DNA from: Watersipora subatra
Taxonomy: Eukaryota > Bryozoa > Gymnolaemata > Cheilostomatida > Watersiporidae
Direction of reading: 5' to 3'
NCBI RefSeq assembly: GCF_963576615.1
Contig: NC_088709.1
Span: 21,035,243 to 21,099,242, forward strand
DNA: 64,000 nucleotides
Below are positions 10,868-24,300 of the stretch, piece after piece. The translations under genes and the position numbers were made by a program. The notes below the pieces were generated by a model that ran no database searches, was not told where the DNA came from, and saw only the letters and a program-made list of their open reading frames with translations. The stretch's first letter is position 1; every line of letters starts with the position of its first letter.

Positions 10868-11002
10868 ATGTTGACTCGAAATTTGTACGAAGAAGACGTT
10901 TTAAGCTATTTAGATTCTGTTGGCAGTGGTTTTGAGGTCAACCAGGTTGATGATGATTACTCAGAAAGCGCCTCTGAATCAAACTCAGTCGACCTAAAAT
11001 GT
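10868..11002 (+). CDS. Candidate 5' coding exon, acidic N-terminus
   Basis: An ATG opens 45 codons starting MLTRNLYEEDVLSYLD and rich in Asp, Glu and Ser, ending at a strong donor GTAAGT (phase 0). A CCAAT-type box (gaccaatca) lies about 150 bp upstream. Acidic openings of this style are common in piggyBac-type transposases and in some nuclear proteins, but no further domain follows and no downstream exon was found. It could be a remnant of a transposon gene, a first exon of unit 2, or chance. Confidence 0.3.
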
Positions 11003-12665
11003 GTAAGTAAGAAATATTTTAGGTTTGGGGACTCGCAGTCACTCCCATAGTCAGACACTGGACTGACATGTCAACCTACAGTATGTCACATGGAAATTTA
11101 TTTAGGGTTGGTGTTGCTGAGCAGAACAGATTTTTATAACTGGTCTGGTTAGATTGAATTACTTTGATGTGTTAGTATGTAATAAATATGTTACATCATT
11201 TATTATCATATGCATACATGTCTTTGTCAGCACTAGTAGGAATAATGGCAGTATTCAGTATGAGTGAGTCATCAGATATTCAAGCAGTTGGGGTGTAACT
11301 CTAATTTGTTTTTAGATGTGTTGTGTGGTGTACCCAAAAGATTTTCTGCTGATTTACCCAGATATCTAACAAATTTTCTTCTGCTTGTAATTGCTTCGTC
11401 AACAAATTCCTTGTCAACCGGTCATACCATTCTATGTTGCAGAGTATGTCTTCTTTTTTCAAATTGTATTCCTAGTTGCTGGTGCTCCACAAAGGGTCAG
11501 AGGTTCAAGCAAGATATTAGAGATCTAGGCAAGAGATCAGGAACGGAAATACTCAGCTTTACATCTTGTCTGACTTAAGGTGTAAGCCTTACACCTCAGG
11601 GTTGAACCCTGATAAGTGTTGGAGTGAGGTTGCAGAAGTGGTTAAGGTGAGAGCTGCGCGCTTGCTGATGGTGTCTTGGATTTCACATTGTGGCAACCTG
11701 GTTCTTCAAACATGTGCTGTTTGATAAAAAATACATTGAAATATGAACTATGATGAAATTTTATTGCATGATCAAATTTTATGCATTTTTAACCGCACAA
11801 TGTTGAGTCAATTTATTGATTACTTGAATGACATGAGTTCTTTTGAGTTGCCCTTCAGCGAATCTTGCTTTTGGCTCAACTTTGATGAGATTTGAATGCT
11901 CTCTTTAGTCATATATACTCAAGTTTCATTATTTTTATCCTGCAAGCACGCAGCTGGGTATATTACCACTAGAGGTCTGTTAAGAAGGGACTCTCAGTTT
12001 TATCTCTGGTAGGACTACTGTTGAAGAGATAAGGGAGTTATTGAGTTAAATGTTCTAATACCAATATTTCTATGACCATGTTCCCTCGTAGAAGGCTATG
12101 CTGTAGTAATTAAGAGGATTTCACTCATGAAACCAGTTTGTCATCACTACTGCGAAATTGGAGGTTTTATGTATTTTAATCTGTGTTTATCCTGCTTGTT
12201 GGTTTAAGTACTTTGTTTGTTACATTAAATAACTATCGTGACAGCATTGTAAGTCCCTTCAGACAAGCAGCAAGGTGGTTCTAGTGACAACCTTTTTCCC
12301 CCAAAGGAGGATGTCCCTGGTTTGATCACACTCTTCGTAAGTTAGGTGTTATCAACCTTCAACAATCACTGCCCTCGTGTACTTCGTCATTATATCTTTC
12401 AAGTCTTCTGTAAATTTTCTTTGAATCCATGTTCTCAATAATCTTGTGCTCTATAAGCCTTTTTTTACCATACTTACATATCACTGATATTTTTATATAC
12501 TAGAAATTCCCCTATCATACAGCCCATGACCAAAGTGATATTGGAAAAAAGAAAGGGTACTGATGGTTGAGAAATGCAATATTAGCAGTCAAATTGCACT
12601 GCAGTGCAATAGGATAACTGCAATGGTAGCTGTAATGTACTGGGTGTGGGTGTTATTATATACAA
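11003..12665. other. No gene established; short coding-like patch on minus strand
   Basis: On the minus strand around 11,270-11,410 a run of about 45 codons (containing KEFVDEAITSRRKFVRYL) reads like protein, but it has no start, splice borders or recognisable family. The rest shows no structure. Confidence 0.25.
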
Positions 12666-13154
12666 CAAACAGCAATAATGAAAGGAAAAGATTATATGTT
12701 TATATCTCTCTCCCTGCAATAGGATAAATGCAATATTGGCTAATATTAGAAGTAAAATGCACTGATATTATTAGAATAACCAATATTATTAATATAGTAA
12801 TAATAGAAAACCAATGCACAATTTTGTTTACAATTCCAAACGTCATAGCTAACAGTATCAAGAAGTTGTGATATTTATATAGATTTTTAGAAAATCTATT
12901 TAAAAAGTGTATGGTCATGACAAACAGCAATAATGAAAGGAAAAGATCATATGTTTATATTTCTCCCCTGCAATAGGAGAAATGCAATATTAGAAGTAAA
13001 ATGCGCTGATATTATTAGAATAACCAATATTATTAATCTAGTAATACAGTAATAATAGAAAACCAATGCACAATTTTGTTTACATTTCAAAACGTCATAA
13101 CTAACAATATCAAGAAGTTGTGATATTTATATAGATTTTTAGAAAATCTATTTA
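12666..13154. repeat. Tandem duplication of ~240 bp (two units)
   Basis: Units at 12,666-12,907 and 12,921-13,154 both start CAAACAGCAATAATGAAAGG and end AGAAAATCTATTTA with few differences; unit 2 has small indels. A partial third trace (tgcaataggat) lies near 12,600. No coding frame is shared. Confidence 0.8.
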
Positions 13155-14569
13155 ACAAAACTATTTACAAAAAATAATAACAGTAACATATTGCCCATCA
13201 TCGACGTTGTTAGTGTGACTATTACACTTCAATAGTCATCCAAACTTATAATTAAATATTGTAATAATCTCTTAAGATTCATTAGAAAAAAATATCATTG
13301 TCATTTCCTTTACTTTCACTGCTTTGGACATCAGTTAGAATACCAAAGTACTCAAAAGTTTCCAAAATGTCAGTTACTTTGAAATCGGCAAAAAAGAAAC
13401 GATTTCTGTACTTCTACGTTAATTACAGAAACCTTCGGCAATTCGACAATGCTATAGACTAGTAAAATGTGCACGTTATTTTTTCGTGAAATGCGCACGA
13501 CTTAATGGTTCTATTCTCTGTCGCTCAGCATTTCGTCTGCCGGTCTTAATTTTGATCAAAGTAAGGCTTCGCCAGTTTTAATAAAGATTTTTGGCCGAAT
13601 TAATCTGTCTATTTATGTATAATCCGATCAGGTGGGTTAGTTTTAAGATATTGCGGTAACCTTTCAAAGACTTGGTAACATATTTAAATGGGTTTATATG
13701 TGTTTTGTATCCTTATTATACTTTAATGACTCTACAAAAAATGGTTAAATTTGTTGATGCGATTTCGATGCAAGGGTTTGCGACATTGCTGATGAATAAT
13801 TTTCGTAAGTTGTGTGCTCATGCATTTATCACAAAAACTCTCAAACTTCGCTCCGCTCGTTTGGTCGCGGGATGACATAAGTATTACGAACCATGGCTGT
13901 CCTTGTCAATAAGAGTTGGTATTCTCAGGCAAATTTTCCAACAATAATAAGTTTGAAAATTTTTAAGCAAATCTAAAAATGCTCATAATCCTATGAATCC
14001 ACTAATCTCACTAATCCACTAGTAATCCTATGAGCGCTAGTAAAACGTTAGCAAAAATGTCAAGCAAAACACAGCAAGTGAAATAGGAATGTGTTTCACC
14101 ATTCTTCAGGTTAAAACCATAAAACTTTGTTTAACTTTTAAAAAACCTTTAAATATCTTTGCAGTAGGACCATGTCCATTGAGCAAATGCTTTTTATTTT
14201 ATGACTCAAAATAATCTGCAACAATTTTACTTAATATTCTACAATTATTCATATGCATCACATTCCTTCATGACATACCAACAAACATTTTTATTACGAC
14301 CTTGTCCCAGTGAAGTTGTCATCATAATGAAAGAAGTACATAAAGATATTCGAAAACGATTAAATATGGAAGCAAACTTTTAGGTCTAGCATCTTCTGCA
14401 AGAGTTGTTTGTTTGGTTTGCACTGCATCTTTAAATGACATTCTTAACAAAGCCATGTAGCTGCCAATACTCGGGCTGCTGGTGTCTCTGATACGATTCA
14501 CCCGATGCCTGAATGCAGGCCAGTATGGTTCAAATGGTTAAATACCAAGTATCTAAACATTTAATGAAG
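13155..14569. other. Intergenic, one diverged dispersed repeat
   Basis: Around 13,888-14,130 the text starting gaaccatggctgtccttgtc resembles 46,985-47,060 and 48,150-48,260, so a further dispersed repeat family is present in poor condition. Otherwise nothing was recognised. Confidence 0.35.
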
Positions 14570-15010
14570 TGTTCTTTAAAGCCATGCTTTCCATAACCAT
14601 GATCTCTACAGCAATTTTCTCTAAGGCCCTATATTCATGTTCTGCATCTCCTTAACCTTTTTTTCCATAACCATGTCCCCTACAACCATGTTCTCTACAA
14701 CCATGTCCTCTACAGCCATGGTTCTCGTAACATGTTCTTTGAAACTGTGTTCTCTGTAGCCATGTTTTCTGTAGCCATGTTCCCAAAACCAAGAAATCCA
14801 TAGCCGTGTTCCGTATAGTTATGATCTCTACTACTATGTTCTCTACAACCGTTTCCTCTTTGGTCAAGTTTCTTTAGCAATGTTTTCCTTGACCATATTA
14901 TCTAGAGTCATTTTTCTTTACTCATGCTTTCTAAAGCCATGTTTCCTAACCATGCTCTATATGGCAACAATCTCCAGATCTATGTTCTATATGCTAATGT
15001 TTCTTTAACC
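14570..15010 (-). repeat. Diverged minisatellite related to the 96-bp array
   Basis: About 25 imperfect copies of a ~15-18 bp unit. On the minus strand the unit reads about AGAACATGGCTACAG, matching the subrepeat (AACATGGCTATAGAG) that builds the 96-bp units at 21.3 kb. The copies are far more diverged than in that array. The 71-codon open frame across it (14,652-14,867) is just the repeat translated. Confidence 0.65.
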
Positions 15011-15041
15011 ATAGCCAAGCTTCATTGTCAACTAATTGAAT

Positions 15042-15345
15042 GCAAAAAAGTCTTTGCACCGAATTTAATTTTTATTTAACATATCACAACAGTTGCCATT
15101 CTTACGTTCAAACGTCATGTCATGAAAAAAGTGTTTTGTGCAGTTCAAACAAATTAAGGAAAAAAATAAAATGATTGCAAAAGTTTTCGAACTTTTTCAA
15201 ACGACCGTAACTTTCAAATTTCATATTTTAAAATACGGTAAGCGTTTTGAACTGAAAAAAATTAAGAGAATACATAAAATAACTCTGAAGGTGTTTAAAT
15301 GTAAATGTTAAATAATCAGCAAGCAATGTCTAAATAAAGTATTTT
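15042..15345 (+). repeat. Dispersed retroposon R1, copy without head
   Basis: The body matches the copies at 9,942 and 1,725 (caaacgtcatgtcatgaaaa, gtgcagttcaaacaaatt, ctttttcaaacgaccgtaac). The ACTAGCTG head is missing or mutated. Confidence 0.5.
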
Positions 15346-15639
15346 TTCTGTCATTAATTTGAGAGGTTTTTAGGTATGAACACTATAAATTTTTAATTCA
15401 TTTAAGTGTTGTAGCAAAAATACTGTATATATATAAACTCATATTTATTATCTCATGTAAACACCCCTTGCTAATAATCACCAAAATTTTAAATACGTGA
15501 CCCAAGAACGCAATATATTAATTATAAATTGAGTGTGTGCAATCGCAAAAAGGGTAGACATATTGTATATGTGGTTAGGTTACGTTGCAACCACTTGCGC
15601 TATAGTATGGAGCGCAATTTGTAAAGTTTTGTGATATAC

Positions 15640-15930
15640 ACTCTATAAAACATGTTTAGTATGTCAGTTTACATGTTTAATATGTCAAGATTCACGTTTA
15701 GTATGCTAACTTACATGTTTAATTTGTGAAGATTCGTGTTTAGTATGTCAACCTACATATTTAGTATGTCAAAATTCATGTTTAGTATGTCACTTTACAT
15801 GGTTTAAAGTCAAATTTCTTGTTTAGGATGTCAGTTTACATGTTTTATATGTCAAGACTCATGTTTGGTATGTTAATTTGCATGTTTAGTATGCTAACTT
15901 TCATGTTTGGTACTGCAAAACACGCATGTT
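15640..15930 (+). repeat. Diverged ~20-bp minisatellite
   Basis: Roughly a dozen imperfect copies of a unit like catgtttagtatgtcaactt, with alternate units slightly different (aagattca against acttaca), so the real period may be near 40 bp. Confidence 0.65.
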
Positions 15931-18385
15931 TGCTATCCCGCCGCGATCCGTGTTTGATATTCCAATACTCATTTTGTTATTCAACTTTTATTTTATATTT
16001 TATCCTCTTTTTTACATTTCGAAACAATTGCTCGTAGTCAATCACGCTCTTTTTTACGTGTAGCCCATCTATAAATGGTAGGACAACTTGGAGAATTTCG
16101 ATCAATAACCTTGGGGAGCGAAGACACCCTGAGGAGCAAGATTTCCTCACTGTGAGCGCCTCAAGCAAGCTCGGTAACATTTGTTTATTTGATAAAACAT
16201 TCATTCAAATTCAAAAGTGACTTAACCTTGGAGTGAAGAGTTAACTAAGACTTACTAACTCCCCTACTTGTTTATTCCTCAAATAACAGGTCTTATATCA
16301 CAGCAAGTGGATATTGTACATGTAGGTTGCTGCTCTGTGCTGCAGTAACAATGTCACAGATTTCTTCACCAAAATCCTTTTATTATATATTGAAAAATTT
16401 ATCTATAGACAGACTGTGACTTCACTCACTCTTTATTTTTTACTCTTGTTTGTTTAGTGGTTGTTTGTTGGAAAGAAGCATTACCTTTTATATAATTGTA
16501 CTTGCGACAAACAAATGAATTTAATAATGCAAACTCTTACTATTGTATATATAGTCACTGTTGCACACTGTGTCGTGAGTGTCAGTACGAGTCAGTCAGT
16601 CCGGTGTTCGGGGGCTGATTGAATGATGCTAAATAATAATTAATTATTATTTTATTGTCTCTGATATAAACTTTCTTTTGTTAGCTTGTTGAATGAAATG
16701 ATGATTAATAAAACTTATACATACATTACAAAATAAAGTATAGTGTGCGTAGAATAGTATAATAATAATAGTGAAATATAACTATTTCATTCAATGTAAC
16801 TATTTATTAATAAAAACATTTTATTATTATTTTTATTATAATTGTATACTCAGAATAAAATCGAAATTTAACAATATGCCCAATTATCTGGTCAATGAAC
16901 ATTGTCTGCACTCTGCTTGTCTGGGTTGCGACATCATGCTTACACAATTTTGACTTAAGCTTAGCTCCTAAAATATCCATCTGAGTTATTTCTCTACGAG
17001 CAAGGGCCAAGTTTACCTATAGTGCTATAGTCTGCCCTGCCAACCGTACCAGGGTGGGTCACCATGATGGTGAACTTGAGCCTTTAGTACCATCCCTGTT
17101 TGAGATACCTACCTCCAATAGGTTGTTTTATGATACCACCAACTGTTGATTCAGAAAAAAACCATTTGAAAGTCATGTTTTACCCCCAGCAACTCACACA
17201 AATAAAGCCTTTCCCTGTTATAACTAATGATTAAAACTAAATTATGATTCCTGATTGTAGTATAAGCTCTGTTAGAATGGCTTTGGGCCGCTCCTTTGTG
17301 AAGCCTACCTACCATCTGGAGAAACGCTGAACTCCATAACTCTGAAAAAAGGTGCTTTGTCAAGGAAAGCATATATCCCACCTACTATCATCTGCATTGA
17401 AAGCACCAGAGATCCCACCCGATTACTATGTAAGTATTATCTAGCTGTCTTATCGCATTCTGTTGTCTAATCTTGAGAGATGCAATTTTGAATTGGCTGT
17501 ATATTCCCCCTAGAGGCATAGCGCTTCTGTAAAAATTGATGATAAAAATGTGGACACTATCACACACCCATTAGCATTTGCATCAGTAAATACTACATTG
17601 AGAGTCAAGATGCCTTTCTTTTCTCCCGTAGCCTTCTCTCAACCTAAATGACTGGCCAGTTAACCTGCACACCCTATCACCCTGACACTATCACACACCC
17701 ATCAGCATTTGCATCAGTAAATGACAAATACTCCGTGACATAGTGATGTCATTTTGTTGAATTTTCTGCAAATACCTCTCTTTATTTTCACACGCTCAAA
17801 TCGAAAACTACCAAAACTGCCCCGCGGCAACTACCATCTATGAGAATAAATCAAGGTATCTGTGCCATGAATTATTATCGCAAAAATGGTTCACATTGTG
17901 CGGGCTGTCATCGGTGCTTGGCGAAATATTAAGAATGTTTGACAGCTGCTGTTTTTTCCAACTTTATCTGCTTTGTCAGTGCTATCGGTGCCTGGTGCAC
18001 AGATTCAACGATGAACACCGGTTCGACTATGTACGCCGGAGAGACAACACCGACATACGGTGATATAGTGTGAACCAGATATTAGTCATTCAAAATAACT
18101 TACCTTAATAGTTAAAGCAACCCACTTATTTCACTAGTTGAAAGGAGCAAATATTTTGAATACTTCTGTAAAAGAATACAGAAAACTAGATAGAGTATCA
18201 TCTAGCTAAACAAAGGAATGTGTAGGAATTTAATGAATTTGTGAAGCCAGTGTTAGCAACCAACTTTACTGGCTCTACATATGGAATCCCTCCCTTTAGC
18301 CTAAGGTACTACCACCAGTAACTGCCTGGTATGATAGGTTGCATAGGGTACCAGACCTTAGTAATGAGCAATCATAGGTTGCATA
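15931..18385. other. No gene recognised; one 39-bp direct repeat
   Basis: A 39-bp sequence starting gacactatcacacaccca occurs at 17,553-17,591 and 17,684-17,722 with one mismatch. Just before the MITE at 18,386 a ~43-bp segment starting aggttgcatagggtacc is tandemly duplicated. Short open frames in both strands carry no recognisable domains. Confidence 0.4.
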
Positions 18386-18745
18386 AGCCTGGTTCCCATA
18401 TCAAATGCGATACTCCGACGGTAACTTGTGCAGCAAAAAACTTGCGACGTTGGGCTCGGCGGCATATGTTCACATATAAGCTGCATCGCTAAACATAATC
18501 GCGTAATCAAATAAAATGTTCGCTAGCCATGCCGTTTCTATAATGGTGACCTTCATCCGTACAGAGCATTTCGAGAAGGGTTTTGCCTGCGGCCTTTTAC
18601 GAAATTTGAACAGTGCTGAACTATTGCGATGCCGCCGGCAACTACTGGTGGTCCTTGGCAGTACCCAGTGCGTAGGTTCCCATTTCACCGCTAATAACCT
18701 GCGGTGCTGTTGCTGGTTCTTTGCGACGTATATGGGAATCAGGCT
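18386..18745. mobile_element. MITE with ATA target duplication
   Basis: A 360-bp element with inverted ends AGCCTGGTTCCCATAT / ATATGGGAATCAGGCT. It is flanked by ATA on both sides (18,383-18,385 and 18,746-18,748). It splits the second copy of a short tandem duplication, so the empty site (gcatagggtacc) is visible at about 18,340. A 3-bp duplication would suit a PIF/Harbinger-type element, but ATA is not the usual TWA and the family is left open. Its GC content is higher than the surroundings. No transposase. Confidence 0.7.
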
Positions 18746-19329
18746 ATAGGGTACCAAACCTTAGTCATAAGCAATCCTATTCTAGGTCTAAGATACATTA
18801 TAATAGCTCCATCAAAGCTATCTACTTAGTCAACTATTGCCAACAAATAGTTCTCTCTAAAGTTCTTGGGTGTCATGAATGTTTCATTCTACGATTACAA
18901 TAATTTTAAGTTTATCACTTCACTAATGCTGAGGTCAAGGTCAGTGTGGACCACAGTTTTTATAAGAAAGCATTTTGACTTGGAATGTTATCAAAGCTGA
19001 CTAATAATTAGTTATTAATGATGAATCTAAACTCAAAAGCTAGAATTTCCCTGTTAGCTTTGAGCACTGCAACCAAGGATCTTATGCAACCTATGAAAAA
19101 TATTTCAAGATATGAAATAGGAGATAACTTCTAGCACACAATATATAGTGGCGAGCGAGGCATTTGGTGTGATGCTTGTACACCTCCTTGTTAACAGGTA
19201 AATCTAACTTCAGTTTCTCATAACCAACAGGTACATGTATTTGTATTATTGAGAGTTCACCCCTCCACTGATTGATAAACATCGTTATAAAAATAAAAAC
19301 ACTGTCAGTTTCCACTTTGTACTGTATGA

Positions 19330-20070
19330 TTTTAGATGGTTATGTAATACGGTTCAGCAAAGTTAAAGCAGCTGACGTTAAGACTCTGCTGCTGCAGTTG
19401 TTTGCTGTACTGGAAGCCCTTGAACATCTCCGACGTCAACTTGATCATCCCAAGTATGAATCTCAGCAGCCAGCTTCTACAAACACAAAAAATATCTTCA
19501 GAAGAATGTGCATATTAGGTTGGTCAAACACAGTTAATTATAGACGACTGAATGAAATTCTATCTACTGAACATAAACATTGAACCTTTCCTTGCATCAT
19601 TATTGCTGTTACTGGAAGTATCACAAAAGGATATTACAAATATAAAGTAAAAAAGAGTGCCATGGTGAAGGCTATAGATGTGGAAACAACACTAGAGCTA
19701 CATACCATGAAAAAAGAAGACGACGACTCCTAAAACCAGTCTGATAGCTATCTATTTGCATCACCAGAATTTAAGATTAACCATCATCAGCAAGCTTACA
19801 TCATGTACCTAAATACCGACAGCTAGGAGCAACTATGGAAGAACGTGACTGTCTAAGGACAGGGACGAATATCTTTTACAAACATAAAGTAGTTTATCAT
19901 AAGCCAGAGCTACTATAAGCCTGCTCAACACAAGACTTGCACACGGATTAGGTATACATTTACAAACCAGTGACCTCACAGCAACAGGTGTAGAAGATGC
20001 TTTAAATATCACTGGAAAATCAACAGGGATGTTTAACATCGGAGGTGAATGGAATAGAAAGCATTGATTT
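19330..20070 (+). pseudogene. Broken coding region, unknown family
   Basis: Consecutive open pieces in changing + strand frames read like one protein: VKAADVKTLLLQLFAVLEAL, then a basic stretch after ITKGYYKYK, then KYRQLGATMEERDCLRTG, then LNTRLAHGLGIHLQTSDLTA ending in GMFNIGGEWNRKH and a stop. In-frame stops or frameshifts separate the pieces. Some breaks could be introns, but I could not place a convincing GT..AG set. The family is not recognised; the leucine-rich opening may be helical. Confidence 0.35.
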
Positions 20071-20439
20071 TCATAGCAGATGGCATGTCCTATGAAGAGA
20101 CTTTAAGAACAGACCTGAATAGTCAACTAGCCACAATTACTTACAGTTTTACCTGATGTACTCTTATCATCAAAAGAGCCATTTCCAAAGAAAAATGCAG
20201 CAAATCTGTTTATATCTTCAACAACAGCCAAATAGCATCATTTACGGAAGTGCCGACAACAACAATTGTAGACAGTGATAATAAAGAAAAATAATATTTA
20301 TTTCTAGAAAACAGAATATTTGAAAAAATTGATGAAAAACAATTAATCGTATAAAAATAGGATAGTCAGGAGTTTGGGAATAATCAATCATTAGTGATGT
20401 GAGGGAGCAGGGTAAGGTAAATCCATACATAAGATATAG

Positions 20440-20580
20440 ATTATATGATATAGAAACAGAACATAGATATAGAGATCATGATTACACAGAACATGGTTAT
20501 GGAAACATGGTTATGGAAACATGGTCAATGAGAATTTGGTTTTTGAGAACATGGATATAGAGATCATGGTTATACTGAGG
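20440..20580 (+). repeat. Diverged precursor-like copy of the 96-bp satellite
   Basis: Several ~16-bp units such as AGAACATGGTTATGGAAAC lie in the same orientation as, and 0.7 kb before, the large array. They show the subrepeat in a simpler, unphased arrangement. Confidence 0.65.
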
Positions 20581-21300
20581 ATGGCCAAAATACATAGCTA
20601 TTCAGAGTCAAAAATAGACATTCGGTCACGTTGGCTAGGGGTCGTGCATTAGCCCTTTGTGTCGACACCTGTGTTCACCGTTTTCGCAACATGTTGAAAG
20701 GGTGACAAAGGCAAATGTCCTTGGAAGATTTTTCCTAAAGCGATCGGCTGATCCTGAAAGTGAAACAAAAAAAAATTCGCCAAGTAGCAAGTAAAAATTT
20801 AAAGCAATAAACACCGAAGAAGTTTTAATTACGTTAAGTTTCTAATAAAAGTTTGCTTTCCAGTCTGTGCATCAGAATCCAATTTTATTAGTCATATGTT
20901 GTAATGAAGGATAACTTTTCTCTCCCTCCCTGGCAAATGCTAGGGCTAGCCGCTCTTGTATGTATTTAATTTTACAGTTTAACTAATCACATTACCTTGC
21001 ATAATTTTTTATTTGTTGCTTTTTGCAAACATTCAGTAAGTTAGGACAACTACCAACATGTTTTTTCTGTCACAGTATCTTGTTTTACGTGTTTTTGTTT
21101 GTCTTTTTCAGAGTATAGAAACCAAACAATATATATTTAATTGTTCTATATATAAATAAGTTGCACAAACATGCCAGTAAATTGACATACGAGCTCAGTC
21201 TCAGAACGCATTAAGCTTGTAAGTCGAGGTATGACTGTATAGAAAATATGGCTGCAAAGTACATGGTTCGAGACATTCATATACAAAACAAGGATGCATA

Positions 21301-24300
21301 GATCATAACTATAGAGAAAATGGTTAGAGAGAACAAGGGCACAGAAAACACGGCTATAGAGAACATGGCAGGAGAGGATATGGATATACACATGTAGATC
21401 ATAACTATAGAGAAAATGGTTAGAAATAACAAGGGCACAGAGAACACAGTTATAGAGAACATGGCAGGAGAGGATATGGATATACACATGTAAATCATAA
21501 CTATAGAGAAAATGGTTAGAGAGAACAAGGGCACAGAGAACACGGCTATAGAGAACATGGCAGGAGAGGATATGGATATACACATGTAGATCATAACTAT
21601 ACAGAAAATGGTTTTAGAGAACAAGGGCACAGAGAACATGGTTATAGACAACATGGCAGGAGAGGATATGGATATACACATGTAGATCATAACTATAGAG
21701 AATATGGTTAGAAATAACAAGGGCATAGAGAACATGGCTATAGAGAACATGGCAGGAGAGGATATGGATATACACATGTAGATCATAACTATAGAGAAAA
21801 TGGTTAGAGAGAACAAGGGCACAGAGAACACGGCTATAGAGAACATGGCAGGAGAGGATATGGATATACACGTGTAGATCATAACTATACAGAAAATGGT
21901 TTTAGAGAACAAGGGCACAGAGAACATGGTTATAGAGAACATGGCAGGAGAGGATATGGATATACACATGTAGATCATAACTATACAGAAAATGGTTAGA
22001 GAGAACAAGGGCACAGAGAACACAGTTATAGAGAACATGGCAGAAGAGGATATGGATATACACATGTAGATCATAACTATAGAGAAAATGGTTAGAGAGA
22101 ACAAAGGCACAGAGAACACAGTTATAGAGAACATGGCAGGAGAGAATATGGATATACACATGTAGATCATAACTATAGAGAAAATGGTTAGAGAGAACAA
22201 GGGCACAGAGAACACGGCTATAGAGAACATGGCAGGGGAGGATATGGATATACACATGTAGATCATAACTATACAGAAAATGGTTTTAGAGAACAAGGGC
22301 ACAGAGAACATGGTTATAGAGAACATGGCAGGAGAGGATATGGATATGCACATGTAGATCATAACTATAGAGAAAATGGTTAGAGAGAACAAGGGCACAG
22401 AGAACATGGCTATAGAGAACATGGCAGGAGAGGATATGGATATACACATGTAGATCATAACTATACAGAAAATGGTTTTAGAGAACAGGGGCACAGAGAA
22501 CATGGTTATAGACAACATGGCAGGAGAGGATATGGATATGCACATGTAGATCATAACTATAGAGAAAATGGTTAGAGAGAACAAGGGTACAGAGAACACG
22601 GTTATAGAGAACATGGCAGAAGAGGATATGGATATACACATGTAGATCATAACTATAGAGAAAATGGTTAGAGAGAACAAGGGCACAGAGAACACGGCTA
22701 TAGAGAACATGGCAGGAGAGGATATGGATATACACATGTAGATCATAACTATACAGAAAATGGTTTTAGAGAACAAGGGCACAGAGAACATGGTTATAGA
22801 GAACATGGCAGGAGAGGATATGGATATGCACATGTAGATCATAACTATAGAGAAAATGGTTAGAGAGAACAAGGGTACAGAGAACACGGTTATAGAGAAC
22901 ATGGCAGAAGAGGATATGGATATACACATGTAGATCATAACTATAGAGAAAATGGTTAGAGAGAACAAGGGCACAGAGAACACGGCTATAGAGAACATGG
23001 CAGGAGAGGATATGGATATACACATGTAGATCATAACTATACAGAAAATGGTTTTAGAGAACAAGGGCACAGAGAACATGGTTATAGACAACATGGCAGG
23101 AGAGGATATGGATATACACATGTAGATCATAACTATAGAGAAAATGGTTAGAGATAACAAGGGCACAGAGAACACAGTTATAGAGAACATGGCAGGAGAG
23201 AATATGGATATACACATGTAGATCATAACTATAGAGAAAATGGTTAGAGAGAACAAGGGCACAGAGAACACGGCTATAGAGAACATGGCAGGGGAGGATA
23301 TGGATATACACATGTAGATCATAACTATACAGAAAATGGTTAGAGAGAACAAGGGCACAGAGAACACGGCTATAGAGAACATGGCAGGAGAGGATATGGA
23401 TATACACATGTAGATCATAACTATACAGAAAATGGTTAGAGAGAACAAGGGCACAGAGAACACGGCTATAGAGAACATGGCAGGAGAGGATATGGATATA
23501 CACATGTAGATCATAACTATACAGAAAATGGTTTTAGAGAACAAGGGCACAGAGAACATGGTTATAGACAACATGGCAGGAGAGGATATGGATATACACA
23601 TGTAGATCATAACTATAGAGAAAATGGTTAGAAATAACAAGGGCATAGAGAACATGGCTATAGAGAACATGGCAGGAGAGGATATGGATATACACATGTA
23701 GATCATAACTATAGAGAAAATGGTTAGAGAGAACAAGGGCACAGAGAACACGGCTATAGAGAACATGGCAGGAGAGGATATGGATATACACGTGTAGATC
23801 ATAACTATACAGAAAATGGTTTTAGAGAACAAGGGCACAGAGAACATGGTTATAGAGAACATGGCAGGAGAGGATATGGATATACACATGTAGATCATAA
23901 CTATACAGAAAATGGTTAGAGAGAACAAAGGCACAGAGAACACAGTTATAGAGAACATGGCAGGAGAGAATATGGATATACACATGTAGATCATAACTAT
24001 AGAGAAAATGGTTAGAGAGAACAAGGGCACAGAGAACACGGCTATAGAGAACATGGCAGGGGAGGATATGGATATACACATGTAGATCATAACTATACAG
24101 AAAATGGTTTTAGAGAACAAGGGCACAGAGAACATGGTTATAGAGAACATGGCAGGAGAGGATATGGATATGCACATGTAGATCATAACTATAGAGAAAA
24201 TGGTTAGAGAGAACAAGGGCACAGAGAACATGGCTATAGAGAACATGGCAGGAGAGGATATGGATATACACATGTAGATCATAACTATAGAGAAAATGGT

